Positions 33,924-44,382 of a stretch of 64,000 bases of DNA are shown here, in pieces. The number at the start of each line of letters is the position of its first letter. Position 1 is the stretch's first letter. Source of the stretch: Microthyrium microscopicum (taxonomy: Eukaryota; Ascomycota; Dothideomycetes; Microthyriales; Microthyriaceae); the NCBI GenBank assembly GCA_010405405.1, contig MU004230.1:2625744-2689743 (forward strand). The letters run 5' to 3'. A program made the translations under genes and the position numbers. Under the pieces are notes generated by a model. The model was not told where the DNA came from. It worked only from the letters and a program-made list of their open reading frames with translations, and did no database searches.

Positions 33924-34995
33924 ATGTCTACTGCGATCTGGCCCCCAATAGCCTCAACCCATCTCGCCAAAGAAGAGGAAGATTCACTGGTCAGCCAACA
34001 CCTCACTTGCCTCGAACCATCAGCTTACTGACCGGAATATCAGGCCAAAGAACTAGAATGGCTCCTCGAATCGCTACAAGACACGCTCAAATCTCTAAAA
34101 GATGGCTTAGATGAGGTTGCGACACTCATGACCCCGTCGGAGACAGGTTCAACCTTGGTCTTGTCAACCCATCGATCAGAAAGCGTCAAAGGCTTCGTGA
34201 CACGCTTAGGAACTCGCATAACCAAAGGAGTAGGGCATCTGGAACATCAACATGAGCAAAGAATGTGGCTAACATGATGATAGGATATCAAGCTACGCCT
34301 CGCGACCTTACCGCCTCCCCGTGGCATGACGAGCTACCCCTTGACTATATCTAATGAACCCGATGCACCCGCCCTCGTCCTTGATCAATTAAGCTCTGTT
34401 CGAGCACTCTTAAACGCATGTCTTGATGTGGTTGATGCAAGCACCTGGGCCGGCGATATCAAGAATCCCAATTTCATCGCTGGACAATTGCGGCTCTTGG
34501 ACGTAAACTTACAACAGGCCAAGGCAGCATTGAAAGGAGGAACAGAGTCGCAGCAGCTCCCGTGGTACAAAAACGTTGTTGACGAAAATGTATGTTTTGC
34601 AGCAAAATTTGCTATTGTGAGCTAATGGGCGTTTCAAGACTTTTACTCCTCCATTGCCTCCTAACGTCTCCTTCCATCTATGCATCAGCGATGCTGCACT
34701 GGTCCTCGAACTACGAACATTGGAACTACAAACGGCTGGGCATGCAGAGGCGCAATCGTCATTCAGTATCCTAGGTTTTGCGCTTGGTGCATCACGACCG
34801 CAAAACCACGATGAAGTTGATGAGATATTTACATGGAAAGGTCAAGATGCAAAAGTCAAAGAAAAGATACGCGTGGAGAGCTCTGATCCGATCTTGATGA
34901 TGGCGCTGGCAAAACTCATTTCTCTTGAAAGGACAATTGCGCTTGCAAGGAGGGGACTTGACACAGTGATGGGAAAAGAGGATGATGCATCTTGA
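33924..34995 (+). CDS. RAV2: RAVE complex subunit 2 / Rogdi homologue
   Basis: Rogdi-family protein; Rav2 with Rav1 and Skp1 forms the RAVE complex that reassembles the vacuolar proton ATPase. Four exons (33924-33989, 34044-34229, 34284-34589, 34639-34995) sum to 304 residues. It starts MSTAIWPPIASTHLAKEEED, followed by AKELEWLLESLQDTLKSLKD, SETGSTLVLSTHRSESVKGF, TRLGTRITKGDIKLRLATLP and FIAGQLRLLDVNLQQAKAAL. It ends with a helical region VKEKIRVESSDPILMMALAK and DTVMGKEDDAS. These blocks match fungal Rogdi proteins. The first intron uses donor GTCAGC. Confidence 0.9.
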
Positions 34996-35357
34996 AATCA
35001 GCAATCGTTGATGTTTATCTCATCAACTCTGGTATCTCTGATATTTACGACCGAAAACATCCTGATCAAAGATCGACTACTGTTATCGGTAGCGAATTAG
35101 AGCTCGCAAAGGCCGCGGACCTGTTGCCACCCCACCCAATCACCGATCGCGCAATCATCAAGTCGGATTTTTCCGCGGGGATAATCAATGTCGCGATCTT
35201 CAACGCTTCCTTTTCCGCTGCTTCGACTTTCGCTGCATATAAGCTACTCTCGTAGTAGACTTTTCTTTTGGACTCTACTATTTCAACCAACTCGATATAG
35301 AACCAATCCGGAGTATTCGACCCTCGATCTCGCCAACTCGAGGCCCCACCAGATCCA
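34996..35357. other. Intergenic between RAV2 and MET1
   Basis: About 360 bp between genes on the same strand. A few short frames overlap it, without support. It holds the MET1 promoter and leader. Confidence 0.5.
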
Positions 35358-37087
35358 ATGGCTCCAGCCTTGCTTACAGCCGTGGACTCCACGGATCATG
35401 TTCACATAATTATCGGGTCAAATCCTCTTGCCGGAGCTCGATGCTCGAGATCTATAGAAGTTGGGGCCAAACCGAAGCTCATAGCTGCCGAGGATGCACT
35501 GTTACATTACAGCATTTCGAAAAGAATTGAGCTTGGGGAGGTTGAGTGGGTTAAGGGAGCGCTCAAGGATGAAATGCTTACAACTTTGGGGAGAGAAGAA
35601 GTTGATGGAGTTGTGGATGCTGTGTTTGTCACGTTGCCGGTGAAAAATCCACTCCGTAGGTTTAGTGCTCTCGGACAACAGGTGGCACAAACTAATGGAG
35701 AACAGGAACACACATCTCGAACCTTTGTAGACGTCTTCGAATCCCCGTCAATATCACAGATTCCCACTCGTTATCTACCTTTACCATCTTGAGCACCCAT
35801 TGTGACGGCCCGCTACAAATCGGTATCACCACATCTGGAAAGGGCTGTAAACTATCATCAAGAATTAAACGAGAGATTGCAGCTTCTCTACCACAAAATC
35901 TAGGTCTCGCCGTCGAAAGACTGGGTTCTCTCCGCAAGAAATTCATCGAAGAAGACAACAAACTCACGCACGCTCTCGAAGATGATCTCGATGGCGAAGA
36001 CGAAGATCTCGCCCAACCCGCCACATTCAATCAGCTCATCCGCCCCGAAGACGTTGAAGCAGCTCGCGATCGTAGAATGCGCTGGCTAGCTCAAATATGC
36101 GAATACTGGCCACTTAAACGCTTAGCGAGTATCACAGACGCCGATATCGACACTATCCTTAATTCATACCGCACCTCTGCGACCTCCGCCGGCCAACTCG
36201 CACCTACAGCAACGGGGCTAGACGCACGCATCGCGTCCCGCAGAGGCCGAATCATCCTCGCCGGCTCTGGGCCTGGTAGCCCCGACCTCCTTACCCTCGC
36301 CACCCTCAACGCTATCAAAGCCGCCGATGTCATCCTTGCGGATAAACTCGTTCCCGCACCCGTACTAGATCTCATTCCACGACGGACACCCGTTCATATC
36401 GCGCGCAAGTTCCCTGGTAATGCGGAAGCTGCGCAGGATGAACTCCTCGAAATGGGCATCAAAGCTGTATCTCAGGGCCAGACGGTGCTGCGCTTGAAAC
36501 AGGGTGATCCCTTCCTGTATGGACGGGGCGGCGAGGAAGTCAGATGGTTCCGCGCAAAGGGTGTTGAACCGCTTGTCCTTCCTGGCGTAACCAGTAGTCT
36601 GGCTGCGCCGCTGTTTGCCGGCATTCCAGTGACCATGCGCGATGTCGCAGACCAGTTGCTCGTATGCACAGGAACAGGTCGCAAGGGCGCTTTGCCAGCT
36701 ATGCCCGAATACGTTTCTACCAGAACAGTAGTGCTACTCATGGCGCTGCATCGGCTGCCGCAACTGGTTGCCGGTCTTACCGGCCAAACAGTAGAAGGTA
36801 TAGAGATGCCCAAGAACGAACATCCCTGGCCAGCCGACACACCATGCACAATCGTCGAGCGCGCCTCATGTCGTGATCAAAGAGTCATAAGGTCAACACT
36901 CCAGCATGTTTGTGCGGCGGTGGAGGAGTTGGGGTCTAGACCGCCTGGTTTGTTGGTGTTGGGCAGGGCGTGTGGGGCATTGAAGGAGTGGGATGGGAGA
37001 TGGGTTGTGGAGGAGGGATTTGAGGGGGTTGAGGATATCGGTGGGTTGGGTATTAGTGAGTTGGAGGAGATGAGGGATGCTGTATAG
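35358..37087 (+). CDS. MET1: Siroheme synthase: uroporphyrinogen-III C-methyltransferase with N-terminal Met8-like domain
   Basis: Makes precorrin-2 from uroporphyrinogen III using two S-adenosylmethionine, toward siroheme for sulfite and nitrite reductases. Two exons (35358-35655 and 35706-37087) sum to 559 residues. The N-terminal third has a Met8-like NAD-binding fold (HIIIGSNPLAGARCSRSIEV) and a dimerisation region (ISNLCRRLRIPVNITDSHSL, GKGCKLSSRIKREIAASLPQ). From about residue 260 comes the tetrapyrrole methylase domain: RIILAGSGPGSPDLLTLATL, ADVILADKLV, RKFPGNAEAAQDELLEMGIK, VLRLKQGDPFLYGRGGEEV and VLPGVTSSLAAPLFAGIPVT. These are SUMT hallmarks. A Met8-like plus SUMT layout is usual in filamentous ascomycetes. 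Confidence 0.93.
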
Positions 37088-37455
37088 ACGGGTTTATCAA
37101 ATATAACCTAATACATCGTTATCATCTTGCTGGTGTACACAAATATTTGTCTTGCGAGGCCTGTCCTCATAACTACTGGTACGTAACGGCTTAGAAGTCG
37201 AGTCTGAATGATCACGACTGCCCCTTCAATATCCTTAAATAGAATGAGAGAATAGTCATGAAAGAGGTCTAGCCAAAAGCCCGAAGTAAAACTAAATCAA
37301 CCGTGATATTTGCTCGTGGGTGTTAATAGCGCTTCAAGCACTGCTCCAACTAACTACATCTCCTCCCGTGGGGCAAATATCTCCCTCAACACATTTTTTT
37401 CTCCAGCGCGTTTGTACCCAAACTATATCCACAACACCCGCAAAGTCTTCCCAAT
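37088..37455. other. Intergenic between MET1 and YAE1
   Basis: About 370 bp, no coding signal; 3' flank of MET1 and promoter of YAE1. Confidence 0.5.
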
Positions 37456-38223
37456 ATGCTGATAAACTCCCCATCGGACTCCGGAAGTCCCATAGGCGAT
37501 GGACCTGGAGAAACGCCAGTCCAAACCACGGCGCAAGATGATATATGGGACGACGTCTTTGAGGCAGAGACGTACTACCACCAACATACATTCTCGACGA
37601 ATCTTCCAAATTCTGTCGATGAATTCTCCATCAACACTGTTTCTGTTGCCCGACAATCCCCCAGCGAAGACGCAGATGCTTTGGGTGTTGGTTTGGGGTA
37701 TTCTGATATTGTCTCTGACGTACCACGCCTAAGATCTATCCATGCGTCCGCTGGCTACCGAGAAGGCGTTTCGGAGAGTAAGAGTCAATTTATCCAGGAA
37801 GGCTTTGATGAGGGGTTTGCGCTGGGTGGTGAGATTGGGAGGGCGGTTGGATGGGTGCTTGGTGGATTTGATGGTCTTGTTGCTGCGACTTCCACCGCAG
37901 TCACATCGGTTTCTAGCCCAGAAAGCAGCATTGCGAAAGAAGGAACCCCGAAAGAGCTGAGCTGGAGAGATCGACTGATCAAGACACAGCGTGAGGCGAA
38001 TGAAGAGCTACAGATTCAGAATGTCATTTCCAAGGACTATATAACGCAGGAAGGACTTTGGCTTTACGATGTTAACGCGGGATCCGAGGATATTGCTTTC
38101 GAAGAAGTCGCTCATGCGCATCCGCTGGTGAAGAAATGGACTGGAATCTTGACGGAGATGGCGAACGATACTGGACTGGACCTGGAGGCGTATAAAAGAC
38201 TTCTGGAAGAGGAGCCGGTTTGA
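37456..38223 (+). CDS. YAE1: Yae1-family adaptor for cytosolic Fe-S protein assembly
   Basis: Single-exon gene, 255 residues. Yae1 with Lto1 delivers the ABC protein Rli1/ABCE1 to the cytosolic iron-sulfur targeting machinery. The diagnostic deca-GX3 motif lies at about residues 100-137: GYREGVSESKSQFIQEGFDE then GFALGGEIGRAVGWVLGGFD, with glycines every fourth residue. Before it stands an acidic block, QDDIWDDVFEAETYYHQH, also typical of Yae1. The C-terminal part is helical and less conserved (RLIKTQREANEELQIQNVIS). ATG 37456 is a good start. Confidence 0.87.
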   Translation: MLINSPSDSGSPIGDGPGETPVQTTAQDDIWDDVFEAETYYHQHTFSTNLPNSVDEFSINTVSVARQSPSEDADALGVGLGYSDIVSDVPRLRSIHASAGYREGVSESKSQFIQEGFDEGFALGGEIGRAVGWVLGGFDGLVAATSTAVTSVSSPESSIAKEGTPKELSWRDRLIKTQREANEELQIQNVISKDYITQEGLWLYDVNAGSEDIAFEEVAHAHPLVKKWTGILTEMANDTGLDLEAYKRLLEEEPV

Positions 38224-39080
38224 AGCAAACTGGTTTGATATACTGGAACTATCAAAGAAATACCATGGCAATCTTGGGGACTATGGCGCCAGAAGCAATC
38301 GAGCTTTACGACTGTTCTCCTTGTTATATATGATAAGTTGATTGCAGTCTTCTACAGAAGATTGGAGATCACATATCTGGCTTCCAAATCGGGACTCTAT
38401 TCACAATCTGCCGATTGTAGCTCAGTCAGCCATCGCATTCCACCTCACAGACATATTGCATCATGGTAAAGGTCTTCCTGGCCACTTGGACTTGATCCTA
38501 GCTACTACTAGGTCAATTGGAGGAAATTCGGCACATGAAGTGACTGCGACATTGGGGTGTTCTGGCCAACTGCAGAATTATATCACACTTTCCCAGTTAA
38601 CTTTGGCACTACAGCGACCTGTAAATTCGATCGGAATACCAAACCGGTCACCGTGGCTGTGGTACCTGCCCAAAATCGAAATCACTATAATGGTACCCTT
38701 GCAGTTCTTGACAGCTCTTGCCCAAGTCACTTATAAAATCCTCGGCCACCACTTCCTATACAGTCCATGGCAGATCCACCACCACCTCAACCACCACGTT
38801 TTGCCGCCACCAATGTGCTATAGCTCTTTCCTCAATGGAAGTGAAATTTCGACCCTTGCTAGCACATTGTCACTAGATATTTGCCAAGCTTGTACTTTGT
38901 TGCTATAAAACCTCACAGAGATTTTTCATCCTCCTCTTCCTTTCCCCATCACTTGTTCCATCCAGACCTCAGTCTTTGAAATTTGAACGAACTTCAGTCT
39001 TTCAGTTTATCATAACAGACTCACTACTTCTTCCTTCTATCATCAAATCCATTACACAAGTTCTACAAACAGCAATCAAG
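38224..39080. other. Intergenic stretch upstream of the orphan gene
   Basis: About 0.86 kb. An open frame at 38342-38908 starts with TTG and shows no protein-like pattern. From 38920 on the plus strand is pyrimidine-rich leader sequence for the gene at 39081. Confidence 0.5.
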
Positions 39081-41445
39081 ATGTCTACCCAGATGCTTGT
39101 CTTCGTTGCCCTTATCACTCTGTTCTTTTCGATCACCTTTGGCACTTACTACCTAAAGGCCATCATGAACACCATCATCTCCTTTGCTGCGCGCGGTTTC
39201 TACTTCATTTGCGCAATGGCATCAACCGCGAAAATGCTTTTCTCTTTGGGGGTTCGCTCTTACAAAGATCCCAGTAGGTTCCTCTATAAGTCCTTCTTTA
39301 TCTGTCTTTTACCAACCAACTTACAGAATGGGCCATCGTGGGGGCCATCAAGGCCTTCGTCACATTCATTCTTTCTATGGTAGCGCGCATCCTCAGAGTA
39401 GCCAGTAAGTCTCCTTCTAAGTCCTTCTCTATTAGTCTTTTACCAACCAACTTCCAGTCGGTTACATTGTTGGCGCGTTCAACTTCCTCTGGCGATCTTT
39501 TGTTTCCGCTCATACGTCTACGCCGATACCTCCAAGTCAGTTGCACATTCCAAAGATGGATAGAACGAAGGTCAATGCCGAATGCGCTAAACCAGCGCCG
39601 ACCAACATGCCAGAGTTTCCTGCCAAGGCAGAGCCTACCACTCTGCCAAAGCTTGCTACTCTGCCAAAGCCTACGGTCTATCGGCGGATGCCTGCGAAAT
39701 TCGAATATTTTGAGCGACTTCGTCAACCAAGCCACCCTGGCACCCACTATCATAAGCCAGAGCGAAAGCAGATCACACCGGTGCCGCGAGATTAGAATGA
39801 TCGCGCACCTGTGAGACCTGTTCCGGAGTTCGTTCCTACTCCTCCACGGACACCTCTTGGATCGGCCGTCATGGAAGTCCCGGAGTATAGGCCGTCTCTT
39901 CACCCTGTGACGACGGCGATGCTCCTTCCCTCTCCCCCTACGACGCCTCCTCCCCCAACTGGCATTGTGACGCCTCCATTCCTGCACAGTATGTGGCCGG
40001 AGCTTCATCAATCCGGTCAGCCAATGATGATGACCCATACTGGGCTCATCGTTCCTGTCCATACTCCTTCCCCACCACCACAGCAGGTGCTGGAACAGAC
40101 CAGTCACACCTGGTTCCAATCAACCCAACCTGCTTATCTGGCAACTCCTCCTTCCTCGGTGCAGTCTCCTGTCTTGGCTGTCGGCCGCTTACCTTCTGAT
40201 TTACCGCCACTCGATTACAAGTCGCCTGAAAAGAAGGGACAGAAGAAAAGACAGACCGCTAGCGCGGACCCGGCACCTCCCTCAAAGCGTAGATGCCCAT
40301 CAACGCGTGCGAAACTGGAATGGGAGGTCTTGAAGGTGGTGGAGATATTGAAAAAGTTGAGAAAATCGCAGAAGGCGCAAAAGAAAGTCAAGGTGCACCG
40401 CTTTGGCGATTACGACCTGGTTTGGTGGAACAATGAGATTGCAAAGAGTCACGAGCGCTGCAAGAAAGTCGACGTGGCAGATAATTTGGGGGGCGGCGAA
40501 ATTGTTGTTGATGAGATAGACGTCTCTTGCGCCGGCCAACATATGGAAGTCGACGATGGCCAGGCTCATAACGATGGCCACGCTATGGACGTTGACGGGG
40601 CTGACGAAGATGAAGCCGAGGAAGATGAGATGGATTACGAGCCTGCCAAGGATCTTCTTAAAGAACAGATGCCAAATGAGGAGAACCACTCGAACAGCAC
40701 CATCATGACTGTTCCGGCATACAGCTTCGGAGACGTGAACATGGATATTCCTGAATACAGCTTCGGAGACGTGGACATGGATTCCGAACAGCCACAACAG
40801 AGTGTTCAATTCACCGCGTCGACATCCTTTTCTGGCTTCGCTCCTGCATACAATGCTCCGATCCAGGCCACAGGACCGATAGCCACTGTCCCTGCCTTTG
40901 GTCAGTCGACTTTTGGTCAAACTTTCCCGGGTCAAGTCACTGGAGGTCAATCTGCTTCGAGCCAGTCGCCATTCAAGACGCCCGGACTTCCTGCGTCTGA
41001 ATACAAGAAGTTGTCCAATCAGTCCAATCTGGCCATGAGCCTTGCTTCCAGCAAATGGTCGACACCTTTATCTTCTGCCTCGAACTCTTCCATAAGCCAA
41101 GCAGCTCAGGCTCCTCCTTCGAGAACCTCGAACCCGCCATATCAGCCTGCTTCCTTCATGCAAAACCAGACCCTCCAATTAGGGTATGCTGGAAGTCCAC
41201 CTGGCTCTTTTGGATTAGGAGCACGGGCTCCTGCTGCAGCTCCCCTCTCTGCACCGGCCACAACTATAAGCCAGCAGTCACCAGCTCTACCTACTTCAGG
41301 ACTGGGGAAAATCTTCATGAGAAGCAAAGCGCCTGGCTCCTTTGGTACAGGTGACTCTCCTGATCCGGCTTCACAGCCACGCCAACGGCAAGATCGAGCT
41401 CCTAGCCCGGAAGAGGCCCCAAAGAATTATCGACTACGATATTGA
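39081..41445 (+). CDS. Orphan membrane-anchored, Pro/FG-rich protein, frame interrupted by one in-frame TAG
   Basis: No known family. Exons 39081-39273, 39327-39404 and 39458 onward. Exons 1-2 encode hydrophobic segments: MLVFVALITLFFSITFGTYY, then WAIVGAIKAFVTFILSMVAR. Exon 3 reads to a TAG at 39793-39795 (202 residues), yet the same frame stays open for 549 more codons to 41445 with no change of character (ITPVPRD, stop, NDRAPVRPVPEF). The second part has a Pro-rich region, a basic nuclear-type patch (PSKRRCPSTRAKLEWEVLKV), an acidic patch, two copies of YSFGDV.MD, and FG/GQS repeats ending in APKNYRLRY. The options are a nonsense mutation in this strain, two genes (an ATG lies at 39871), readthrough, or a hidden intron. 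Introns 1 and 2 are near copies of each other. Confidence 0.55.
39274..39326 (+). repeat. Intron 1 of the orphan gene, near-copy of intron 2
   Basis: 53-nt intron with donor GTAGGT and acceptor TTACAG. It shares 43 of 53 positions, without gaps, with the intron at 39405-39457, including the 19-nt block GTCTTTTACCAACCAACTT. The flanking exons are not obviously duplicated. Confidence 0.85.
39405..39457 (+). repeat. Intron 2 of the orphan gene, near-copy of intron 1
   Basis: 53-nt intron with donor GTAAGT and acceptor TTCCAG, equal in length to intron 1 and about 81 percent identical by my count. This is the pattern expected of introner-like elements or of a copied intron. Confidence 0.85.
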
Positions 41446-41576
41446 TCTGTGGCGATTCCCTCCTTCCAGTTCGTCCTCGCACAATTCTCAGAGCCTAGTG
41501 CAGTCTACTCGAGTCTGGCCAAGTCGTTGAGAACGCGACTTACTTCACTACCGTTTCAATCCGCTGGTGCGGGTGT

Positions 41577-42050
41577 CTTACACACCCTGCCGCAGATTGC
41601 GGTACTGTCTTTCCGCTGTTGTGGTGTCCATCTTATACACTCTCCCGCAGATTGCCAGTACTGTTCCTACAACTATTGGGTGTTCGATCACCTTCCAGAT
41701 GTGGCAATGAAACGGCCAATATCGCGCATCTCACGGCAGGTTTGGGTTACGGTTTCCGCTGTTGTGGTGTCTTATACACTCTCCCGCAGATTCCCAGTAC
41801 TCATCCGACAACTATTGGGTGTCGTCATATACATCTTCCAGATGTGGAGCGAAACGGCTAGTATCGCGTCTCATTGCAGGCTTGGTTTATTGGATGGTCG
41901 ATGGGTGAAACTTGTTGCTCCCGCAGATTGCTGGTATTGTTCCTACAATTATTGCGTGTCGTCTTATACACCTTCCGGATGTGGAACAAACGGCCAGTAT
42001 CGCATCTCAAGGCAGGCTTGTTTGATCGAAAAGTCGATGGGTGGAACTTG
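41577..42050. repeat. Degenerate tandem repeat, about 138-bp unit, about three copies
   Basis: The motif CCGCAGATT recurs at about 41590, 41645, 41784 and 41921, so spacings are 55, 139 and 137. Each unit continues with similar sequence: TCTTATACACTCTCCCGCAG, then a block like TACAACTATTGGGTGT, then CTTCCAGATGTGG, then AACGGCCAGTATCGC. A further shared block, TTTCCGCTGTTGTGGTGTC, occurs near 41610 and 41753. Copies have diverged, so the array is not recent. It starts about 130 bp after the orphan gene stop. Confidence 0.8.
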
Positions 42051-42325
42051 ATTTTGGGCGGGGGTTGTTTGGGAGGATGATGGCTTAAAAGTCTCTGTGG
42101 CGGGTTGATTGTTGAGTATGGATGCTCTTTTGGACTTGGGTACTCTATTGGGCTTGAAAATTCTGTTTGGTTGGGATACCCTCTTGGGCTTCGGCACTCT
42201 TCTTGGTTCTTTACACTCTTCTTGGGCTTGAACACTTCTTGCGCGATGCGTTCGATGGAGTCATGAGTTATGTGGCTTGGGGAGGATATCAATGCTTCAA
42301 TCGCAGCATGTTTACACGTATTCAT
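41858..42325 (-). CDS. Low-complexity frame overlapping the tandem repeat, doubtful gene
   Basis: A 155-residue frame with an ATG start (MNTCKHAAIEALISSPSHIT). Its first half is rich in Pro, Lys, Glu and Ser with repeated PK/SP patterns (VFKPKKSVKNQ, SPRGYPNQTEFSSPIEYPSP). The second half is simply the tandem repeat read on the minus strand. No domain. It may be a degraded low-complexity gene rather than an active one. Confidence 0.18.
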   Translation of the reverse strand: MNTCKHAAIEALISSPSHITHDSIERIAQEVFKPKKSVKNQEECRSPRGYPNQTEFSSPIEYPSPKEHPYSTINPPQRLLSHHPPKQPPPKIKFHPSTFRSNKPALRCDTGRLFHIRKVYKTTRNNCRNNTSNLREQQVSPIDHPINQACNETRY

Positions 42326-43023
42326 TAATTGATTGATTGTCTTTGTTGATGCCCATGTTCTTTAAATGCGGTGAAATAGATGCCGAAGTTTTTCAAGACT
42401 GCCAGATAGCCACCGGGCCTTGCATAATAGCATATTGGCATTTCGGCTATGCAAGTCGCTTCGTCAAGATGAGAGTCTCCTGTGCTCTCTTGAGTCCTAC
42501 GATGTGGTGGGATGCTAGCCACTTCCTTCGGTGACTAAGCTTTGGAGATGCCACGCGGTTGGGTATTAGGAGAAAACCGATGCAATGAGAGCGGAAACAA
42601 CGTAACACACCATAGATATTTTATCAAATGTACTGGTAACTATTAGTTAAAGGAGTTTGACTCGCAAAGTAAGGTAGATGATGGCGCTGTCATGCATAGA
42701 GTCGCCGAGCTTATCCTTAGCTGCCCATAACTCAGCTCGAGTTCTTCGAAACCTCCTTCTAAAAGCATAGAATCCAACAATCTTTCGCAGAATATAAAAT
42801 GCTAAGAGTGTGAATTCAGACTGGCAAGACTGGCCAAGTGTCGTTGGAAGATACCCCTGAATGAACATCGGAAGTGGCGCTATCCGATCGGCCCGACCAG
42901 GCTGTCATTTAATCGGCATTTCATGTCACTGATACATATATTTTATCCAGCTCATTTCTAGAACTCGATCACATCCTCACTTTCCACTCCCCTATCTAAG
43001 ACAGATTGTTCAATTCCGTCACA

Positions 43024-43665
43024 ATGTCTGGATCCAAGAAAAACGCCTACGACACCAAACAGCACGACACCTCCTTCCGTCGCACATGGGACACCGCCGA
43101 ATATGCTGAGAAGGGCGCCGCCCGCGATGCCCGCGACCGTGAGGAAGCCAAAGCCCGCTATGAAGCCAAACTCGCCGGCAAAAAATACCACCGCCGCGCC
43201 TCCACACCCCCCGACGTCCGCGAAACTGAAGCGCGCAAACAACGCCTCGATGTTGGGTCTATGGTCGGCAAGACCATGCTGGTCCCAGCCGGCGCATCAA
43301 TCGGTAAACGAGGTCGTGGAGCGGGGTTCTACTGCGAAGCCTGTGATCTTACGTTCAAGGATAATCTGCAGTTGGTGGAACACTACAATAGCAAGCAGCA
43401 TCAGCTGGCGGTGGGGGAGTCGGGTAAGGTACGCATTGCGACGGTGGAAGAGGTTAGGGAGAGGCTGAAGTGGTTGAAGAGGAAAAGAGATGAAGAAAAG
43501 AAGGATGAAGTTATCAACTTGGAGGAGAGGTTGGAGGTTGCGAGAGAGAAGGAAGATGCTGAGCGAGAGGAAAAGAGGCGGAAGCGGAATGAGAAGCGTC
43601 GGAAGACGAAGAATGGGGAGGGTGTGCAAGGCATACAATATGAGAATGATGGGATTATTTGCTGA
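43024..43665 (+). CDS. SNU23: Snu23-type U4/U6.U5 tri-snRNP zinc-finger protein
   Basis: Spliceosomal protein of the tri-snRNP (human ZMAT2). Single exon, 213 residues, starting MSGSKKNAYDTKQHDTSFRR. The N-terminal YDTK...FRRTWD block and the segment ARDREEAKARYEAKLAGKKY are typical. The U1-type C2H2 finger is at about residues 104-125: FYCEACDLTFKDNLQLVEHY followed by NSKQHQ. The C-terminal third is a charged coiled coil (KWLKRKRDEEKKDEV and following). The frame extends upstream to 43006 but without an earlier ATG. Confidence 0.93.
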   Translation: MSGSKKNAYDTKQHDTSFRRTWDTAEYAEKGAARDARDREEAKARYEAKLAGKKYHRRASTPPDVRETEARKQRLDVGSMVGKTMLVPAGASIGKRGRGAGFYCEACDLTFKDNLQLVEHYNSKQHQLAVGESGKVRIATVEEVRERLKWLKRKRDEEKKDEVINLEERLEVAREKEDAEREEKRRKRNEKRRKTKNGEGVQGIQYENDGIIC

Positions 43666-44382
43666 GAGTGCTTCTCATGAATGGCAAAATATTGCCCATC
43701 TACCAACGCGCTGTTGCTTTCTGCTCAGTCGGAAGAAGCTCATTCTGTTGTGGACTACAGGGTATCAGCACACCTTTGGCAAAATGCGACCAGCCTTCAA
43801 TTGCCAGCTCGCTGTAAGCTCAACGTTGCAAGCAACCTCCGATCCCACAGAATGGATTCTGCGAAGTATAGCGGTAGCAAGGAAGCTCGGTCCAGCATTC
43901 AACAACTTGTTAGTTCAATGTCCCCGATGCTGCGACGATCCTCCATACGAATGCATGTCGTTGTGGGAATCAATGATACGATTCTACGAACCTTCAGGAA
44001 CCCAAATCACTGCGATTGGAGCGAAACGAGCTTTGAATATCAACTACCTGCTAGTTGTACGCGGCTCCATGACTGACGATCTCCCGACATCCAGGTTTTG
44101 GGTCATTCGGTTAATATGAAACGCCTTGTGCACAATCCACCAACACCGTTCACAATCAGCACGTTTGTTTAGAAAGGCTTCTTGGCCAAAATCGTCCTCA
44201 TATTGCACGGTCTGTGCAGATTTCTTGCAATGAACCCCGGAAAGCTAGGGCCCTGCAAGATGCAGACATATTACCGTCACATCCTTCTCATGGATGCTAC
44301 ATGAGAGAGGCTCAAATAGAAATTAGAATCAAGTTCTGATTATGGCTGTTTACAGTCGAAACAAGACTCTGTGCTCTCAATC
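43666..44382. other. Intergenic stretch with overlapping weak frames
   Basis: About 0.7 kb. Two overlapping plus-strand frames reach across 43681-44119; one reads WILRSIAVARKLGPAFNNLL and CPRCCDDPPYECMSLWESMI, which resembles real protein more than chance and might be a relic of a regulatory gene. No start or splice structure supports an active gene. Confidence 0.35.

Larger units (their letters stand above)
41446..43023. other. Intergenic stretch with a tandem repeat and weak frames
   Basis: About 1.6 kb between the orphan gene and SNU23. It holds the tandem repeat at 41577-42050, a low-complexity minus-strand frame at 41858-42325 and a 73-codon ATG frame on the minus strand at 42647-42868 (MFIQGYLPTTLGQSCQSEFT). 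None of these has a recognised family. A further 65-codon minus frame at 42325-42522 abuts the low-complexity one. They may be remnants. Confidence 0.4.

Noticed and set aside
35300-37087. MET1 first exon and second exon as two separate genes
   Set aside because: An intron at 35656-35705 joins them in frame and the family has the same two-part layout.
38342-38908. Plus-strand open frame of 188 codons
   Set aside because: It starts with TTG, has no homology signal and no splice context; treated as chance.
39298-40119. Long minus-strand frame of 273 codons opposite the orphan gene
   Set aside because: Arg/Trp/His-rich composition typical of the antisense of a Pro/Ser-rich coding sequence; the plus strand has the splice structure.
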